From NCBI GenBank assembly GCA_963773945.1, contig CAVZDD010000005.1:124001-188000 (forward strand): a stretch of DNA of 64,000 nt, in the 5' to 3' direction. The notes below the pieces were generated by a model. It had not been told where the DNA came from, searched no databases, and saw only the letters and a program-made list of their open reading frames with translations. Positions 1 to 8,404 of this stretch are shown here, in pieces. A program made the position numbers and the translations under genes. Position 1 is the stretch's first letter; every line of letters begins with the position of its first letter. This stretch comes from JAKIWV01 sp963773945. Its GTDB lineage: Archaea; Thermoplasmatota; Thermoplasmata; Lutacidiplasmatales; UBA184.

Positions 1-491
1 GGGGCCACGAGGATGGCCAACAGCAGCCCGCCCAGGTAGGTCGGTACGGCCCATCCACTGAGATAGAAGATGCGGACGAGGTGGTCGGCCCATCGACCGC
101 TGCTGTTCGCCGCGATAACGCCGAGCGGGATGCCCACCAGGATCATCAGAACGAGCGACGAGATGACGAGCTCGAACGTGGCGGGAAAGTACTGCGCGAT
201 CAGGCTCAGTACCGGCTGCTGGTTCGTCTGGTCGATCCCCCAGTTGCCCGTCAGCAGCGTCTGGAGGTAGTGGAGCAGTTGAATGTAGATCGGTTGGTTC
301 AGTCCGAAAAACACAACGCAGTGTTTGTACGCCGCTTTACCGGCGTGGGGACCGATCCAGGTCAGGCAGGGATTCGAGACCGAAAGGTGGCTGACGACAA
401 AGGTGACGACGATCGCGCCGAAGAGCACGAGCGCGAGTTGGACCATCCGCTTGGCGATGAAGACTAACAGGTCGCTGAGGCTGCGTCCCAC
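1..491 (-). CDS. ABC transporter permease, DppB/OppB family (3' end off window)
   Basis: The minus strand is open from a GTG at 491 to the window edge, and an in-frame stop lies just upstream of that GTG. The translation begins with a basic stretch and a first membrane helix (residues about 12-30), then an extracytoplasmic segment and two more helices. The phrase FPATFELVISSLVLMILVGI followed by PLGVIAA and VPTYLGGLLLAI is typical of the inner-membrane permease of dipeptide/oligopeptide or nickel ABC importers (BPD_transp_1). It would form the channel with a second permease and ATPases expected beyond the window. The C-terminal half with the EAA loop is not in view, so substrate cannot be inferred. 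Confidence 0.8.
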   Translation of the reverse strand, partial: MGRSLSDLLVFIAKRMVQLALVLFGAIVVTFVVSHLSVSNPCLTWIGPHAGKAAYKHCVVFFGLNQPIYIQLLHYLQTLLTGNWGIDQTNQQPVLSLIAQYFPATFELVISSLVLMILVGIPLGVIAANSSGRWADHLVRIFYLSGWAVPTYLGGLLLAILVA

Positions 492-655
492 TGGCCGTAC
501 CCCCGGCCGACGCCAACCGCCAGGTCGGGTCGGATAGGGCTACCGTTCGAAAGTCGGTGGACTACTAATAACCCCCGACGGCGACAGTTCGTCGGTAGAG
601 ATGGTCCCCGTTCAACCCGACCCGCGGACCTCGACCGGGGCGTCCGAGGAGCGCT

Positions 656-2119
656 TTACTCGATGGGGTTCGGGCTCTCGCCGACGTTGAGAATGACCGT
701 CTTGAGCTCCGTGAACGCCTCAATCGTCCACTTGCCGGCAACGCGTCCGAACCCGCTCCGCCGGAATCCGCCCCAGGGGTGGTTGTAGTCCCAATACAGG
801 ACCGGATCGTTAATCACGATCTGTCCCGCCTTGAGCTCGCGGGCGAGGGTGAACGCGCGCTTGATGTTCGCCGTGTGGATCGCCATGCTGAGCCCGTACC
901 GTGGGAGATTAGCCATCTCCGCGGCTTCGTCCATGGTTCGGAACTCCAGGATCGGCGCTACCGGCCCGAAGGTCTCGCTGTTCCCGAGGAGCATGTCGGT
1001 CGTCACACCGTCCACAACGGTAGCGGGGAAGTAGAGCGAAGTGGGAAGGTTCATCGCCCGGTGCCCGCCGGCGAGGATCTGGGCCCCCTTTCCCGTCCCT
1101 TCTGCGAGATGACGTTCGACCTTACTCACGGTGGGCTCGTTGTTCATGGAGCCGATGTCGGTCTCCTCCTTACGCGGGTCTCCCAGGTGCCAGCGCTGGG
1201 ATTCCTCGACGACCTTCCGGACGAGCGCGTCGTGGACCTTCTCCTGCACGAGGATCCGACCGTTCGCGCAGCACACCTGGCCTGCGTTGTTGTAGCAGCC
1301 CATTGCGATGTCACGGGCGGCCTTCGAGAGGTCCGCGTCGTCGAGCACGATGAGCGGTCCCGACCCGCCGAGCTCGAGTCCGACCTTCTTGAGCCCCGCC
1401 CGGTGGGAGATCTCCTCCCCCGTCGCGGTCTCTCCCGTGAAACAAATGCCGTCGACCTTCGGATTTTCCACAAGCTCCATTCCCGCCGTCGGTCCGGGGC
1501 CGGTGATGAGGTTCATCGCGCCGCGCGGGATCCCGGCGTGCTCCATCGCTTCGAGGAAGTGGACGGCGCTGATCGGTGTCGTGGAAGCCGGTTTGAAGAT
1601 CACCGCATTGCCGCAGATCAGGGCCTGGACGACGAACTCGCCGGGCAGCAGCCAGGGGTAGTTCCAAGGGGTGATCACCCCCACCGTTCCCAGCGGCTCC
1701 CGCCGGAGAATGTACAGCATCTCCGGCTTAGAGTACCCTTCCAAGACCGGCGTCTCGACGCGCTTCAAGTCCTCCGTGTTCCAGAGCAGGTTCGGGATGA
1801 CCTCCGAGACCTCCAGGCGGGACTCCTTGATCGGTTTACCTTGCTCGAGGGTCAGGTCCAACGCCCACGCGTCGATGTTCGGCCGGATCGCCTCGGCGAC
1901 CCGGACCGCCATCGCGGCCCGGTCCTTGACCGATAGCCGGGCCAGCCGAGGCTGGGCCTCCTCGGCGGCGTCGACGGCCCGGCGCACATCTTCCCGGCCG
2001 GCCTTCGGGAGCGATGCGAGCGCCTCGCCGGTCACGGGGCTCCGAACTTGAAACGTTTCCCCGCTGGCCGCGTTGCACCATTCGCCGTCGATGAACATTC
2101 GGAGGTGAGGAACACCCAT
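656..2119 (-). CDS. NAD(P)-dependent aldehyde dehydrogenase (possibly succinate-semialdehyde type)
   Basis: 487 aa, full family length. It oxidises an aldehyde to the acid with NAD(P)+. Visible motifs are the cofactor/oxyanion region TPWNYPW (about 150), FKPAS (175), the general base in LELGG (Glu249) and the nucleophile in GQVCC (Cys283). The ATG at 2119 gives the normal ALDH N-terminus (FIDGEW); the open frame continues about 97 codons upstream but that part is arginine-rich and not protein-like. The gene lies 82 nt downstream of a class III aminotransferase on the same strand, an arrangement like gabT-gabD, so a semialdehyde made by that enzyme is a plausible substrate (inference). Confidence 0.88.
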   Translation of the reverse strand: MGVPHLRMFIDGEWCNAASGETFQVRSPVTGEALASLPKAGREDVRRAVDAAEEAQPRLARLSVKDRAAMAVRVAEAIRPNIDAWALDLTLEQGKPIKESRLEVSEVIPNLLWNTEDLKRVETPVLEGYSKPEMLYILRREPLGTVGVITPWNYPWLLPGEFVVQALICGNAVIFKPASTTPISAVHFLEAMEHAGIPRGAMNLITGPGPTAGMELVENPKVDGICFTGETATGEEISHRAGLKKVGLELGGSGPLIVLDDADLSKAARDIAMGCYNNAGQVCCANGRILVQEKVHDALVRKVVEESQRWHLGDPRKEETDIGSMNNEPTVSKVERHLAEGTGKGAQILAGGHRAMNLPTSLYFPATVVDGVTTDMLLGNSETFGPVAPILEFRTMDEAAEMANLPRYGLSMAIHTANIKRAFTLARELKAGQIVINDPVLYWDYNHPWGGFRRSGFGRVAGKWTIEAFTELKTVILNVGESPNPIE

Positions 2120-2201
2120 GGGAGACCGACCCGGAGCCGCCGAGATTGCGGCGAGGTAAAGACCTGACGGCGAAGGCCGGGATGGACGCCGCGTTACGGG
2201 G

Positions 2202-3698
2202 CTAACGGAAGCTTCGGCCGGGGGGCGCCGGGGTTTGCGCCGGATGATGGGGCGGCAGCGGTCCGGGTTCGCTGAGCGGTTCCGGATGCGGTGGGGCCGG
2301 CGAGCTGCCCCCGGGGGGCACCGGGGTTTTCTCGGACGGGGCCGAATCCAGGTTCGACAGGGCCTGCTCGAAGATCGCGAGGCCCCGCTCGAGGAGAGGG
2401 TCCTCAATGGTAAGGGGCGCCATGAACCGCAACGCGTTGTCGTAGCTGCCGCAGGTGTGCATCAAGAGGCCGTTCAGGAACAGCTCGCGTCGCATCGCCT
2501 TGGCCCGCTCCTCCCACGGGGTCTTTCGAGCCGTGTCCTTCACGAACTCGACCCCGATCATGAACCCCTTTCCGCGCACGTCGCCGATGGAGGGGTGCGT
2601 GCCGGCGTACTCTCGGAACCGGGCGCGGACCTGCTCGCCCCGGCGGGCGGCCAAGGCGATCCAATGCTCCTCCCGGAGGATCTTGAGGACCTCCGTTCCC
2701 ACGGCGAGCGCCAGCGGGTTTCCGCGGTACGTTCCGAGGTGGAAGCCGCGCGGGAGCTCCTTCACGAGGTCCTCCCGGTAGGCAACCATCGAGGCGGGGA
2801 TTCCGCCCCCGATGGTCTTCGCGATGCAGATGATGTCGGGCGTGACGTTCCAGTTCTCGACGCCCCAGAACTTGCCCGTGCGTCCGAGGCCGGTTTGGAC
2901 CTCGTCCGCGATGAGAAGCAGGTCGTGCTCGTCGCAGAACTCGCGGAGGGACGGTAGGAAGTCGTCGGGGGGCACGACGTAGCCCCCCTCGCCCAGGATC
3001 GGTTCCACCAGGACCGCGGACGCGCGGTCGACGCCGGAGTAGGGGTCGTTGAGCAGGTGCTGCATGTACCGGATCACGCCCTGGGCGCTGTCCGGAGTGT
3101 TGAGCACGGGGCGGTACGGATTCGGGAAGGGTACCCGGATCACCGCGCCGCCGTGGAACGAGCTCGTCTCCCGGTACCGACGTCCCCCGGTGAGGTTCAC
3201 CGCACCGCCGTGGACTCCATGGTAAGCCCCCGAGAATGCAAAGGTGCCCGTCCGGCCCTTGGCGTAATCCGCCAGGCTCACCGCCGCTTCCGTGCAATCG
3301 CCGCCGGTGATCGTGAACAACACCTTGGAGTGATTGCGGAGGGTTCCCGGGAGCGACGCATTCAGCTGTTCCAGGAACTCGATCCGGGCCTCGGTGGGGA
3401 CCTCGAGCGCGTGCCAGATCTTCTCGGACTGGCGTTGAAGAGCGGCCACGAGACGCGGATGTCGATGCCCCAGGTTCAGTACCGAGATGCCGGCGACCCA
3501 GTCGATGTAGCGGTTCCCATCCATGTCCTCAATGGTTGAGCCGCGGGCTTCGCGGATGGCCATGGGGAAGTACTTCGGGTACGCGACGGCGTCGGTTTCG
3601 AGCCGGGCCTGGGTGGCGAGGAGGGCCCGGGACTTGGGGCCGGGGGGCGGCGTAAGGATTTTCGGGGCGTCCGGGAAGCTCAACCAATTCTCCGGCAT
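2202..3698 (-). CDS. Class III PLP-dependent aminotransferase (GabT/ArgD-like)
   Basis: 498 aa. The fold-type I class III signature is clear: TGGDCTEAA (131-139, PLP phosphate contact), SGAYHG (156), IADEVQTGLGRTG (263-275, Asp265 contacts the pyridine nitrogen) and the Schiff-base lysine in CIAKTIGGG (Lys294). ATG at 3698 is preceded by GAGGA. Likely substrates are omega-amino acids such as GABA, ornithine or acetylornithine; the adjacent aldehyde dehydrogenase favours a GABA-type route (inference). Oddity: after the normal family end (about residue 447) there is a proline-rich tail of about 50 residues that looks disordered. Confidence 0.88.
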   Translation of the reverse strand: MPENWLSFPDAPKILTPPPGPKSRALLATQARLETDAVAYPKYFPMAIREARGSTIEDMDGNRYIDWVAGISVLNLGHRHPRLVAALQRQSEKIWHALEVPTEARIEFLEQLNASLPGTLRNHSKVLFTITGGDCTEAAVSLADYAKGRTGTFAFSGAYHGVHGGAVNLTGGRRYRETSSFHGGAVIRVPFPNPYRPVLNTPDSAQGVIRYMQHLLNDPYSGVDRASAVLVEPILGEGGYVVPPDDFLPSLREFCDEHDLLLIADEVQTGLGRTGKFWGVENWNVTPDIICIAKTIGGGIPASMVAYREDLVKELPRGFHLGTYRGNPLALAVGTEVLKILREEHWIALAARRGEQVRARFREYAGTHPSIGDVRGKGFMIGVEFVKDTARKTPWEERAKAMRRELFLNGLLMHTCGSYDNALRFMAPLTIEDPLLERGLAIFEQALSNLDSAPSEKTPVPPGGSSPAPPHPEPLSEPGPLPPHHPAQTPAPPGRSFR

Positions 3699-3810
3699 CG
3701 GAATTCCTCGAGAGCGAGCGCAGCAGACCCTGAGGCGATATCAAGCCGTCGGCCGAGGGAAAGGTCTGCCGCACGAGGGATTTACCGTCTAGTGCATTCC
3801 ACGGAGGGCC

Positions 3811-4656
3811 ATGATGGAGGAATTCGGTCCCCGCGTTGACGTCCATGTGCATCCGAGCCGTTACTCCCGGCACGGAGCCACATTCGCGGAGCGGAACCGG
3901 ATCGAGTACAGCTCGGCCGGCCTCCTCCGAGAGATGGACGCCGCGGGCATCGGATGGGGGGTGTTTCTTTGCCCGCGGCTGGCTCCTTCCTTGGAGGAAG
4001 GGCTCGAAAACGTGTCATCAGTGGCGAGGTCCAGCGCTGGCCGCCTGCTTCCGACCGGAACAGTCGACCCGACCCAGGGGGAAGCCCAGGTTACACACGC
4101 GATCGAGCTCTGGTCACGGAACGAACCGCGGTTGCGCGGGATCAAGCTCTACCCCGGCTACTTGCCGTTCGACGTGACCGATTCCCGGCTCGAGCCGGTG
4201 TACGGTTGGGCCGAGCGGCAGAAAGTGCCCGTTTGGGTCCACCAGGGAGACACCGCTGACCCCGACGGGCTGATCAAGTTCGCGCGACCGATCTTCCTGG
4301 ACGAAGTGGCGGTTCGTTGGCGTTCGGTCCGGTTCGTGCTCTGCCATGTCGGAAATCCCTGGATGGAGGAGGCGGCGGAGGTTGTGTACAAGAATGAAAA
4401 CGTCTACACCGACACCTCCGGCTTACTCAATCCGTTTGCCGAACGGTACGATGGTCAGGTCCGGCGCATGCGTACCCGGTTGCTCCACGCCATTCTGGCC
4501 GTCGGCGATGCGGGCAAGGTCCTCTATGGCTCGGATTGGCCGATCAGCTCGATTGCGGATGGAGTGGGACTCGTCGAGGGTCTCGACCTACCGCGCCCCG
4601 ACAAGGAGCGAATACTAGGGGGGAACGCGAGGGAGCTGCTCGGGTTGCCCGGTTGA
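3811..4656 (+). CDS. Amidohydrolase family 2 metal-dependent hydrolase (paralogue 1)
   Basis: 281 aa TIM-barrel hydrolase of the amidohydrolase-2 type. Metal-site motifs are seen in order: DVHVHPS (N-terminal HxH), a lysine strand IKLYPGY, VWVHQGD, VLCHVGNPW and the C-terminal YGSDWP with its catalytic Asp. ATG at 3811 follows a GGAGG; a second ATG is the next codon. Family members hydrolyse or decarboxylate small cyclic or aromatic substrates, and the substrate here is unknown. A close paralogue follows 45 nt downstream on the same strand. The gene diverges from the aminotransferase at 3698, leaving a 112-nt shared promoter region. Confidence 0.83.
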   Translation: MMEEFGPRVDVHVHPSRYSRHGATFAERNRIEYSSAGLLREMDAAGIGWGVFLCPRLAPSLEEGLENVSSVARSSAGRLLPTGTVDPTQGEAQVTHAIELWSRNEPRLRGIKLYPGYLPFDVTDSRLEPVYGWAERQKVPVWVHQGDTADPDGLIKFARPIFLDEVAVRWRSVRFVLCHVGNPWMEEAAEVVYKNENVYTDTSGLLNPFAERYDGQVRRMRTRLLHAILAVGDAGKVLYGSDWPISSIADGVGLVEGLDLPRPDKERILGGNARELLGLPG

Positions 4657-4701
4657 ATCGGGCGTCAAAAAGTTCGTAAGCTCCCCCGCGTAGCGTCGGG
4701 C

Positions 4702-5556
4702 GTGCCCGTCCGACCAGTGGGCCGTCGCGTGGATGTTCACGTTCACTTGAGCCAGTACTGGCCGGACCTTCGACGGAACTCCTACCGACCCGGTCTTGAC
4801 TTCAGTGTCCCCTCGCTGCTGCGGGAGCTTGACGCGCAATCGGTCGGTTTCGCCGTCCTGTTGCAACTGTTCTCCAACCCGACTCCCAAAGAGGTCATTC
4901 GGGAAGCCGAGGAGAAGTTCACGGAGAGCAGCGGCCGGTTGCTGAAAACGGTCACGGTGGATCCGACCAAGGGCGAGGCCGCGGTCCACGAGACGATCGG
5001 CCTATGGGAACTCGTCCGCAACCTGGTCGCGATCAAGTTGTACCCCGGGTATCAGGCGTTCTATCCGCACGACGTCCGGTTGCACCCGGTGTACGAATTC
5101 GCCCACCGCCGGAGGATCCCGGTCATGATCCATCAGGGGGATACTCTCGACCCGAACGGGCACGTGAAGTATGCCCGGCCCCTCGAAGTGGACGAGGTGG
5201 CGGTCCGATTCCGCGACGTGCAGTTCGTGCTCTGCCACCTCGGCAACCCGTGGGTCGAGGAAACGGCCGAAGTTGTGTACAAGAACACGAACGTGTACAC
5301 GGACACCTCCGGCCTGCTCGCGAATCCCGGGGTCCCCTACTTCCAGCCGATGCTGCGTCGGGCGCAACGGCGCCTCACGAATGCCATCGCAGCGATGGGT
5401 GATGTGCGCCGGGTCCTTTACGGGTCAGATTGGCCCCTCGAGTCGATCGAGACCGCGGTCGGACTTATCGAGGGACTTGACCTGCCGGTGGAGGACAAGG
5501 ACCGGATCCTGGGCGAGAATGCCCGGGAACTCTTCAAGATCGATGTGCCGGGATGA
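4702..5556 (+). CDS. Amidohydrolase family 2 metal-dependent hydrolase (paralogue 2)
   Basis: 284 aa, starting at a GTG. It carries the same motif ladder as the preceding gene: DVHVHLSQ, IKLYPGYQ, IHQGDTLDPNGH, VLCHLGNPW and YGSDWP. The two proteins agree along their whole length, for example VVYKN-NVYTDTSGLL and the C-terminal GNARELL/GENARELF block, so they arose by tandem duplication. Both keep all metal ligands, which argues for two active enzymes with related substrates, or possibly a heteromer (inference). It is co-directional with the MetF-like gene that starts 126 nt downstream. Confidence 0.82.
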   Translation: MPVRPVGRRVDVHVHLSQYWPDLRRNSYRPGLDFSVPSLLRELDAQSVGFAVLLQLFSNPTPKEVIREAEEKFTESSGRLLKTVTVDPTKGEAAVHETIGLWELVRNLVAIKLYPGYQAFYPHDVRLHPVYEFAHRRRIPVMIHQGDTLDPNGHVKYARPLEVDEVAVRFRDVQFVLCHLGNPWVEETAEVVYKNTNVYTDTSGLLANPGVPYFQPMLRRAQRRLTNAIAAMGDVRRVLYGSDWPLESIETAVGLIEGLDLPVEDKDRILGENARELFKIDVPG

Positions 5557-5682
5557 CCGGGGCCACTTCTATCCGTGCGCCGGGAAGATTGCACGAGACG
5601 CAACCCGAGCATCTGTCCCAGCCTTGATATTCGCTGCCGCATCGTCCACCGGCAATTCCCGGTATGGCGCCGGCGGTTTTCC

Positions 5683-6609
5683 ATGTCACGTACTTTTGAA
5701 GCCGCGCTCTCGCACGCGCCAGTCTTCTTCGAACCCGTGCCTCCCTCGCTCCGGATGCGACCCGACCGGATCGATGCCTACTTCGAGGAGTTATCGACCC
5801 GGCTCAAGCTCGTGGAATCGCTGGACGCGATTGACGTCCCCGAACTCATCGACGAGAACCACGATGGCCGACCGTACTATCGGTCCGCCGACCCGCGGCA
5901 GATCGGTCGGCAGCTTGCGGACCGCGTCCAGCGGGCCGTGGTTGTGAACAAGGTCGTCGCGCATCTCCCGTCCGAAACCGCCCTAGTCGCCTGGACCCGC
6001 GAGACCCTGGAGGCGGGGATCCGTCATGTCGTCCTCGTCGGCGGGTCGAGCCGGTACATCCCGTACCCCGGCCCCCAGGTGATCGAGGCCGATCGAGCCT
6101 GCGCGGCGATTCTCCACGAACACGGGGGTCACTTGGGTAACATCGCGATTCCCCAGCGGCAGGGGGAAGCGCACCGGATGCTGGCGAAAACGCGGGCCGG
6201 CGCGACGTTCTTCACGACCCAGATCCTCTTCGACAGCGAGAGCCTCCGACGTACCCTCCGTGAGTACGACGCGCTCTGCCAGAAGGCCGGCGTGCCGGCC
6301 GCCGCCGTGCTCCTCAGCTTCGCACCGCTCTCGGACGAAACGGACGCCGAGTTCATCCGGTGGCTCGGCGCCGATATTCCCGAGGCCGCTGAGCGCTGGA
6401 TCCTGAACGGGGACGAGAGCTCGGCCGGTGACCGCGCCATCGAACAAGCCCGCCGGGTCTGGAGTGACACTCGCGCCGGCGCCGATGCGGACGGCCTCAG
6501 TCTCTCCCTCGGGATCAACGTCGAGCAACTCACCCAGCGGCATCTCGAGGTGGCGCTTCGAATGCTCTCCGAACTCTCCGGGCTCCTCCAGCGGAGCCCA
6601 ACGCGCTAG
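5683..6609 (+). CDS. Methylenetetrahydrofolate reductase-like FAD-linked TIM-barrel protein
   Basis: 308 aa from the ATG at 5683; the frame is open 36 codons further up, but that extension is basic and not protein-like. The barrel shows VNKVVAHLP near the N-terminus, VVLVGGSSRYIPYPGP, then IPQRQGEAHRM-K-AGATFFTTQILFD, close to the MetF pattern where the enzyme binds folate and FAD. The family reduces methylene-pterin to methyl-pterin; archaea often use such proteins with tetrahydromethanopterin or as divergent homologues. The canonical MetF N-terminal sequence is weak, so the exact reaction is uncertain. Its last 80 nt overlap the convergent methylase gene. Confidence 0.7.
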   Translation: MSRTFEAALSHAPVFFEPVPPSLRMRPDRIDAYFEELSTRLKLVESLDAIDVPELIDENHDGRPYYRSADPRQIGRQLADRVQRAVVVNKVVAHLPSETALVAWTRETLEAGIRHVVLVGGSSRYIPYPGPQVIEADRACAAILHEHGGHLGNIAIPQRQGEAHRMLAKTRAGATFFTTQILFDSESLRRTLREYDALCQKAGVPAAAVLLSFAPLSDETDAEFIRWLGADIPEAAERWILNGDESSAGDRAIEQARRVWSDTRAGADADGLSLSLGINVEQLTQRHLEVALRMLSELSGLLQRSPTR

Positions 6610-7471
6610 TCGAGGCGTCGGGCATCGGCTGGCGCCGGAAGATTAGACAATAGTGATGGTGGTAGTTCGGCACGAACGTGGAGGGGAACCCCCAGATGCC
6701 GAGCGGTTTCGAGTCCTGACACCAGATTCGCTCACCCTGAAATTGAAACGGGGGCCGGTCGAGCTCCCGGGCGAGGTCCCAGGCCAGGGTCCGGAGGCTC
6801 CCATCAACATCGCGCAGGTTTTGGGCGATGACCACGAGGTAACGACCCGGCTCGAGGAGTGGGCCGGTGCTCCGGAGGACATCCACGGTTGCCGTCAGGA
6901 AGGCCCGATAGTCATGGAGATTTCCGAGGTCCTTCGGGTCCGATGAGTATGTGATGGCCAACCCGTCAGTCGCCCGGGTCCGGTGGGCGGACCGGGACCC
7001 GCCCCGGCTCTTACCCAGCATGTCCCAGTAGGGAGGAGACGTGAGGACCAGTTGGACCGGGGGCAACTTTTCCCGTCGCCAGATCTTTTCGAGGTCCCGG
7101 GCATCCGCCCGGAACACCCGGCCCCTCGGGCCTCCGCGCGGGGTGGCCGCCCGGACCCGCTCCTCCGCCAGTTGCGCGAACGTCGGGTGGATCTCGAGAC
7201 CCACCGCCCCGCGCTGACTCCGGACCGCGGCCACGAGGGTGGACCCAGTGCCCGCGAAGGGATCGAGAACTGTCATCCCCGCCTGCGTGAAGAACCGGAC
7301 GAAAGCCTCGCAGAGATCCTCGGGAAACTTGGCGGGGTGGGACCGTTCTGACGGGGAGCGGCGGGGCGGGTTCGCGACGAACCACGACTTCGTGAACCGG
7401 ACCCACTCCCTACCCGAGAGGTCGTTGAGCAGGGGGCGGGTCGGGTGTCGAGAGCCGGAGGACGACGGCAC
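6530..7471 (-). CDS. DNA (N4/N6) methyltransferase, orphan
   Basis: 313 aa from a GTG. Motifs: HPAKFP (45-50, motif X-like), SAM-binding DPFAGTGST (70-78, motif I) and catalytic TSPPYW (144-149, motif IV), followed by a likely target-recognition stretch and HHYCLIF near the C-terminus. The order X-I-IV corresponds to the gamma-type arrangement, and TSPPY is common in N4-cytosine enzymes. No restriction endonuclease gene is adjacent, so it may be a solitary regulator or protective methylase. The gene end overlaps the convergent MetF-like gene by 80 nt, so the last 26 residues (R/A-rich) may be dispensable. Confidence 0.83.
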   Translation of the reverse strand: MPSSSGSRHPTRPLLNDLSGREWVRFTKSWFVANPPRRSPSERSHPAKFPEDLCEAFVRFFTQAGMTVLDPFAGTGSTLVAAVRSQRGAVGLEIHPTFAQLAEERVRAATPRGGPRGRVFRADARDLEKIWRREKLPPVQLVLTSPPYWDMLGKSRGGSRSAHRTRATDGLAITYSSDPKDLGNLHDYRAFLTATVDVLRSTGPLLEPGRYLVVIAQNLRDVDGSLRTLAWDLARELDRPPFQFQGERIWCQDSKPLGIWGFPSTFVPNYHHHYCLIFRRQPMPDASTSALGSAGGARRVRRAFEAPPRDAAG

Positions 7472-7514
7472 GGAACCCCCAGGGCCTCCCCAAGGAAAAG
7501 GAACGCCCTACGGG

Positions 7515-8294
7515 CTATCCGCCAAGCAATCTCTCCGCGAGCTCAGGCAACATCGCGAGTCGGCCAATGGCGAACTCCGCTTCCCGTAGTTCGGGTCGTG
7601 CCGGAGCGAAAAGTCGAGCGTAGCTTTCCCCATAATTTTGTTCACCGGTGTACAGGATCCCGGCCCGAAGCCCGGCCGCGCGGGCACCGGCCAGATCGGA
7701 CCATCCATCCCCGACGTGTACCGCTCGGTTCCGGGGCGTCTCCAACATGCCGAGGGCGTGCCAGAAGATCTCCGGTGCGGGCTTCGTCCACGGAAGCTGG
7801 TCGCTAAAAGCCCAGGCCTCGATGTAGCTCCCCACGCCGGCCCGGTCCAGTTTCTGCTGCCAGGCCTCCCCCGGTTCCCCCAGGGTATTGGAAACGACCC
7901 CCAGCCGAAACCGCCGGTCCTGGAGGGTCGCCAGCGTTTCGATGACCCCGGGAGAGAGACGAAACGGGGTCCGCGCAATCAAAGACGCGAGGGCTTGAAC
8001 GAGCTCGAGTGGTCGCGCCTGGCGTCCGAGCCGTCGAGCAGCATGGAGCGCTTGGACGGCGAGGGGAGTAGAGACCCCACGGGCGGCCGCCGCCACCGCT
8101 TCGGCACGGACCTCCTCGGCGGCCTGGCGGGGGTCGCGCGCCGGGGGGTGACGGCCCCGGGGGGAACGGGGCCACTGTTCGAAGACCTGGGCGAGGGTGT
8201 CCATCTGGGCGGCCATGAAGCGCTCCTCCTCCGTCGGCTCGAGATACACGAGTGTGTGCCAGAGGTCCAAGAGCACGGCCCGGGAGTCGACCAT
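7515..8294 (-). CDS. HAD-superfamily hydrolase
   Basis: 259 aa haloacid dehalogenase-type hydrolase. Motif I is LLDLWHTL, with nucleophile Asp10 but Trp in place of the second Asp; motif II is VVSNT, motif III the lysine in TKPAPEIF, motif IV HVGDGWSD. A helical cap of about 90 residues sits between motifs I and II. DLWxT versions are known in HAD phosphatase and dehalogenase-like subgroups, so activity is likely but the substrate is unknown. ATG at 8294. It lies upstream of and co-directional with the DNA methylase (43-nt gap). Confidence 0.8.
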   Translation of the reverse strand: MVDSRAVLLDLWHTLVYLEPTEEERFMAAQMDTLAQVFEQWPRSPRGRHPPARDPRQAAEEVRAEAVAAAARGVSTPLAVQALHAARRLGRQARPLELVQALASLIARTPFRLSPGVIETLATLQDRRFRLGVVSNTLGEPGEAWQQKLDRAGVGSYIEAWAFSDQLPWTKPAPEIFWHALGMLETPRNRAVHVGDGWSDLAGARAAGLRAGILYTGEQNYGESYARLFAPARPELREAEFAIGRLAMLPELAERLLGG

Positions 8295-8404
8295 TCAGTG
8301 CCTCGACGGGTGGGCTGTGGAGAACGGACGACGACCCCCGGGCCTCCCGACTCCCTGTCGCGCCATGGCACTGAGCCGGGGGTGCGCCCCGAACGTCGTA
8401 CCTC

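Noticed and set aside
2120..2407. 97-codon upstream extension of the aldehyde dehydrogenase
   Set aside because: Arg/Pro-rich, overlaps the 3' end of the aminotransferase, and the normal ALDH N-terminus starts at 2119.
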